Assembly (NCBI GenBank): GCA_041619575.1 | Contig: JBFKDP010000235.1 | Coordinates: 1-6,443, forward strand | Direction of reading: 5' to 3' | DNA: 6,443 nt | Origin: Litorivivens sp041619575 | GTDB lineage: Bacteria > Pseudomonadota > Gammaproteobacteria > Pseudomonadales > Spongiibacteraceae | Part shown: positions 4,474-6,443 of the stretch, in pieces | Layout: each line of letters begins with the position of its first letter | Position numbering within the stretch: position 1 is the first letter of the stretch | Made by a program: the position numbers and the translations under genes | The notes under the pieces: model-generated | The model's input: only the letters and a program-made list of their open reading frames with translations | Told to the model about the DNA's origin: nothing | The model's database searches: none

Positions 4474-5787
4474 ATGAATGCCAACAACACTTTGTTTTCC
4501 AGCTTCCGACTCGCCTGTGCAGGTGCTTTGAGTGCGCTTGTACTGTTGCAAGGCTGCGCAGTTCACAGTGGTGCCAAGAATCCTGAGGCGGGTGTTCGAT
4601 CAGACTTCTATGTGCCGGCGAAACGCAGCAAAAAGGACGTTCGCCAGGACGCAGTAGAGGCAGACGATTTGCTCTCTCGCAATCAGAGCCTCGCGCGCAA
4701 CGTTGAATGCCTCACCGGCGTGACTGCGTTTGACAAAACCCAGCGCAACTTCTGGATTGATCAGCCGCTGCCGACTTCCATGCGCAGCGCCGGTGCCAGC
4801 CGCATCACTACTGGTATGAATAGACGCCTATTGCCACTTTCGCCGGGTGACAAGCTGGAAATCCTGATCCATGAGGGTGAGGAGTTCAGCGGTCAATACT
4901 TGGTTAACCACGACGGAACGCTGGAGCTGCCTTATCTGCCGCCGATTGTGGTTTCAGGCTTGGATACCGAAGAGGTTGAAGAGCGGCTGGAATTGCTGCT
5001 GGTTCGCCAAAATTTCTTTCTGGCCCACAACCTCCGCATCAGCGTGCGTCCTTTGCAGTGGGCGCCCGTGATGGTCACGGTTTCCGGTGCTGTCTTTAAC
5101 CCGGGGCGCGTTCTGATTAATGACCGCCTGCCACAGCAGGTAGACGAGGGTGAGTCGCGGATTGCAGGTGATTATCCGACCAAACGTTACCTGAGCGAAG
5201 CGCTGCGCGCCGCGGCTGGTGTACGTCCCGACGCCCGCATCGACAAAGTCGTGCTGGTACGTGATGGCTGGCAGCAGGAAATAGATGTCAGTGGCATCTT
5301 TACGGGTCAAGCGACACAGGATGTTCCACTGATTGCTGGAGATCAGGTTATTGTCCCGACAGCAGGCTGCTTTCAGCGTGAGCTGGTTAGGCCTTCGCAG
5401 ATTACCCCCAAAGGAATTCGGGTTTTTATCTCAAACCTGGCTTCAGGTAAAGACAACGCGGCTGCCGCAGTCGGCAACTATGCCAGCAGCATGCCCTACG
5501 GAACCCGCCTCTTGCAGGCCGTGGTGTCAGGCAACTGCGCTGGTGGTACCCAAATGACTAACGCTTCACGTTTTGCGGTGCTTGTGAGCGAAAACCCGCT
5601 GACAGGTCAGTCTGAAGTTGTTGAGCGCAGCATCGAAGAATTGATGCGCAACCCTGATCGGGACAGTTTCAACCCATATTTGCAACCCAACGACTCTGTT
5701 GCCTGCTATGATTCAACGGTAACCAATATTCGCGATATCGCAAAAACCGTGCTGGATATCGTGGCACCCTTCAAACTACTGCGATAA
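4474..5787 (+). CDS. Wza-like outer-membrane polysaccharide export lipoprotein (OPX family)
   Basis: This is a polysaccharide biosynthesis/export (OPX) protein expected to form the outer-membrane channel for EPS. I prefer the ATG at 4474 (437 residues), which gives a normal lipoprotein signal: hydrophobic LACAGALSALVLL followed by the lipobox LQGC with lipidated Cys28. A TTG at 4459 is in frame and adds five residues; neither start has a strong ribosome binding site (a weak GAG lies at 4461-4463). In ATG numbering, a Poly_export domain spans about 117-192 (LPLSPGDKLEILI, LVNHDGTLELPYL). An SLBB-type domain spans about 199-295 (VTVSGAVFNPGRV, LIAGDQVIVP). A second, less typical SLBB-like region at about 308-412 ends in YLQPNDSVACYDS. 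The last about 20 residues (IRDIAKTVLDIVAPFKLL) could be the amphipathic helix that forms the membrane pore in Wza. Mature Cys79, 299, 355 and 411 may form disulfides. The Wzz-type gene follows after 15 bp. Confidence 0.9.
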   Translation: MNANNTLFSSFRLACAGALSALVLLQGCAVHSGAKNPEAGVRSDFYVPAKRSKKDVRQDAVEADDLLSRNQSLARNVECLTGVTAFDKTQRNFWIDQPLPTSMRSAGASRITTGMNRRLLPLSPGDKLEILIHEGEEFSGQYLVNHDGTLELPYLPPIVVSGLDTEEVEERLELLLVRQNFFLAHNLRISVRPLQWAPVMVTVSGAVFNPGRVLINDRLPQQVDEGESRIAGDYPTKRYLSEALRAAAGVRPDARIDKVVLVRDGWQQEIDVSGIFTGQATQDVPLIAGDQVIVPTAGCFQRELVRPSQITPKGIRVFISNLASGKDNAAAAVGNYASSMPYGTRLLQAVVSGNCAGGTQMTNASRFAVLVSENPLTGQSEVVERSIEELMRNPDRDSFNPYLQPNDSVACYDSTVTNIRDIAKTVLDIVAPFKLLR

Positions 5788-5802
5788 TCGGATACTAGGA
5801 TA

Positions 5803-6443
5803 ATGAGCCATTACACTCCCATACCCGATGATCGTGCCCTGACGGTACCGAGCAGGGAGATCGACAAACCGCGCTGGGCCCGCTACATCTTTGTCGGCCT
5901 GGCGGGCTTTATGGTGATCTGGGCGATGGTGACCCTGTACATTCTGTCTGCGCCTACCTACAGCAGTAAGTTCTCGTTTTTTCTGCCGGGCAAGGGTGTG
6001 TCCAGCAAAATCAATCTGCAGAATATCGGTGAAGCCAGTACCAGCAGTACCTCTCCCTTTGGCACGCGCGGTATTAATCCCAGGGTCAATTACAAGGAGA
6101 TTCTAGTCTCCGACCTTGTGCTGCGTCGCGCTGCCGGTCTGGTAGACGTTGAGCCGAAAGATTACGGCAAACCGGTGGTCAAGCTGGTAGATGAAACTGC
6201 CATCATTCATGTATCGAACAAGGCCGGCTCGCCGGAAGAAGCACGCGATCGCGCCACTGCGTTGGTTGACGCCTTTAACAGTCGGATTGAAGAGCTGCGA
6301 ACCGACGAGATGGACCGCCGTGAAGAGGGCATCCGCCGAGCGCTTTCTGTATACAAGAGCCGACTTGACGAAGCGCAAAAGGATCTAATCGAGCACAAGC
6401 AAAATTCTGAATATGTGTCAGGGCGTCAATACGAAGAGCTGAC
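5803..6443 (+). CDS. Wzz/GumC-type polysaccharide chain-length determinant, 3'-truncated by the window edge
   Basis: An open frame from ATG 5803 runs to the window end without a stop (213 complete codons), so only the N-terminal part is seen. After a short cytoplasmic, proline- and charge-containing N-terminus come a membrane segment at about residues 28-49 (YIFVGLAGFMVIWAMVTLYILS) and a periplasmic Wzz domain. The latter is marked by FFLPGKG, INLQNIGEASTSS, NPRVNYKEILVSDLVLRRAA and AGSPEEARDRATALVDAFNSRI. A strongly charged, probable coiled-coil region starts near residue 155. This is the inner-membrane copolymerase plan that sets polymer length and contacts the Wza-type channel. Whether a tyrosine kinase domain is fused at the C-terminus, as in some family members, cannot be seen. 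AGGA (5797-5800) lies only 2 nt before the ATG, closer than usual. The 15-bp gap after the export lipoprotein gene indicates one operon. Confidence 0.9.
   Translation, partial: MSHYTPIPDDRALTVPSREIDKPRWARYIFVGLAGFMVIWAMVTLYILSAPTYSSKFSFFLPGKGVSSKINLQNIGEASTSSTSPFGTRGINPRVNYKEILVSDLVLRRAAGLVDVEPKDYGKPVVKLVDETAIIHVSNKAGSPEEARDRATALVDAFNSRIEELRTDEMDRREEGIRRALSVYKSRLDEAQKDLIEHKQNSEYVSGRQYEEL

Overview
The window looks like chromosome from a gammaproteobacterium, probably a free-living marine or aquatic aerobe. The main reasons are a YaiL/DUF2058 protein, a family I know from gammaproteobacteria, a PaaN-type aldehyde dehydrogenase of phenylacetate catabolism, and a Wza/Wzz-type exopolysaccharide (EPS) export locus. 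The exact genus is inference and cannot be settled from the sequence alone. All five intact or partial neighbours are on the + strand, but they fall into two unrelated halves.

Left half (1-2876): the 3' three-quarters of a PaaN-like aldehyde dehydrogenase enters from the left edge. After 40 bp comes a 314-residue regulator made of two HxlR-type winged-helix domains in tandem, each followed by the same H-x2-C-x9-C-x2-C cysteine pattern. A separate housekeeping-type gene follows, encoding a YaiL/DUF2058 protein with its own ribosome binding site and a possible sigma-70 promoter.

Right half (2877-6443): the start of an EPS locus. First is a 413-residue protein that joins a degenerate membrane-associated phosphoglycosyl transferase (sugar transferase) domain to a complete WecB/TagA/CpsF glycosyltransferase domain. 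Next comes a Wza-like outer-membrane export lipoprotein. It is followed after 15 bp by a Wzz/GumC-type chain-length protein that runs off the right edge. The expected logic is that the fusion enzyme helps build the lipid-linked glycan, the Wzz-type protein controls chain length at the inner membrane, and the Wza-type protein carries the polymer out.

The most striking feature is in the two AT-rich intergenic regions of the right half. Each contains a good sigma-54 (-24/-12) promoter with the GG and GC elements exactly 10 bp apart. Each also has one or two copies of the dyad TTTGCA-N3-TGCRAA centred 81-106 bp upstream of the -24 element, where enhancer-binding activators normally bind. This suggests that one dedicated sigma-54 activator, not in the window, switches on both transcription units of the EPS locus. 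There are no tRNA, rRNA, CRISPR, insertion sequence or phage features that I can support, and no gene-free stretch longer than 300 bp.
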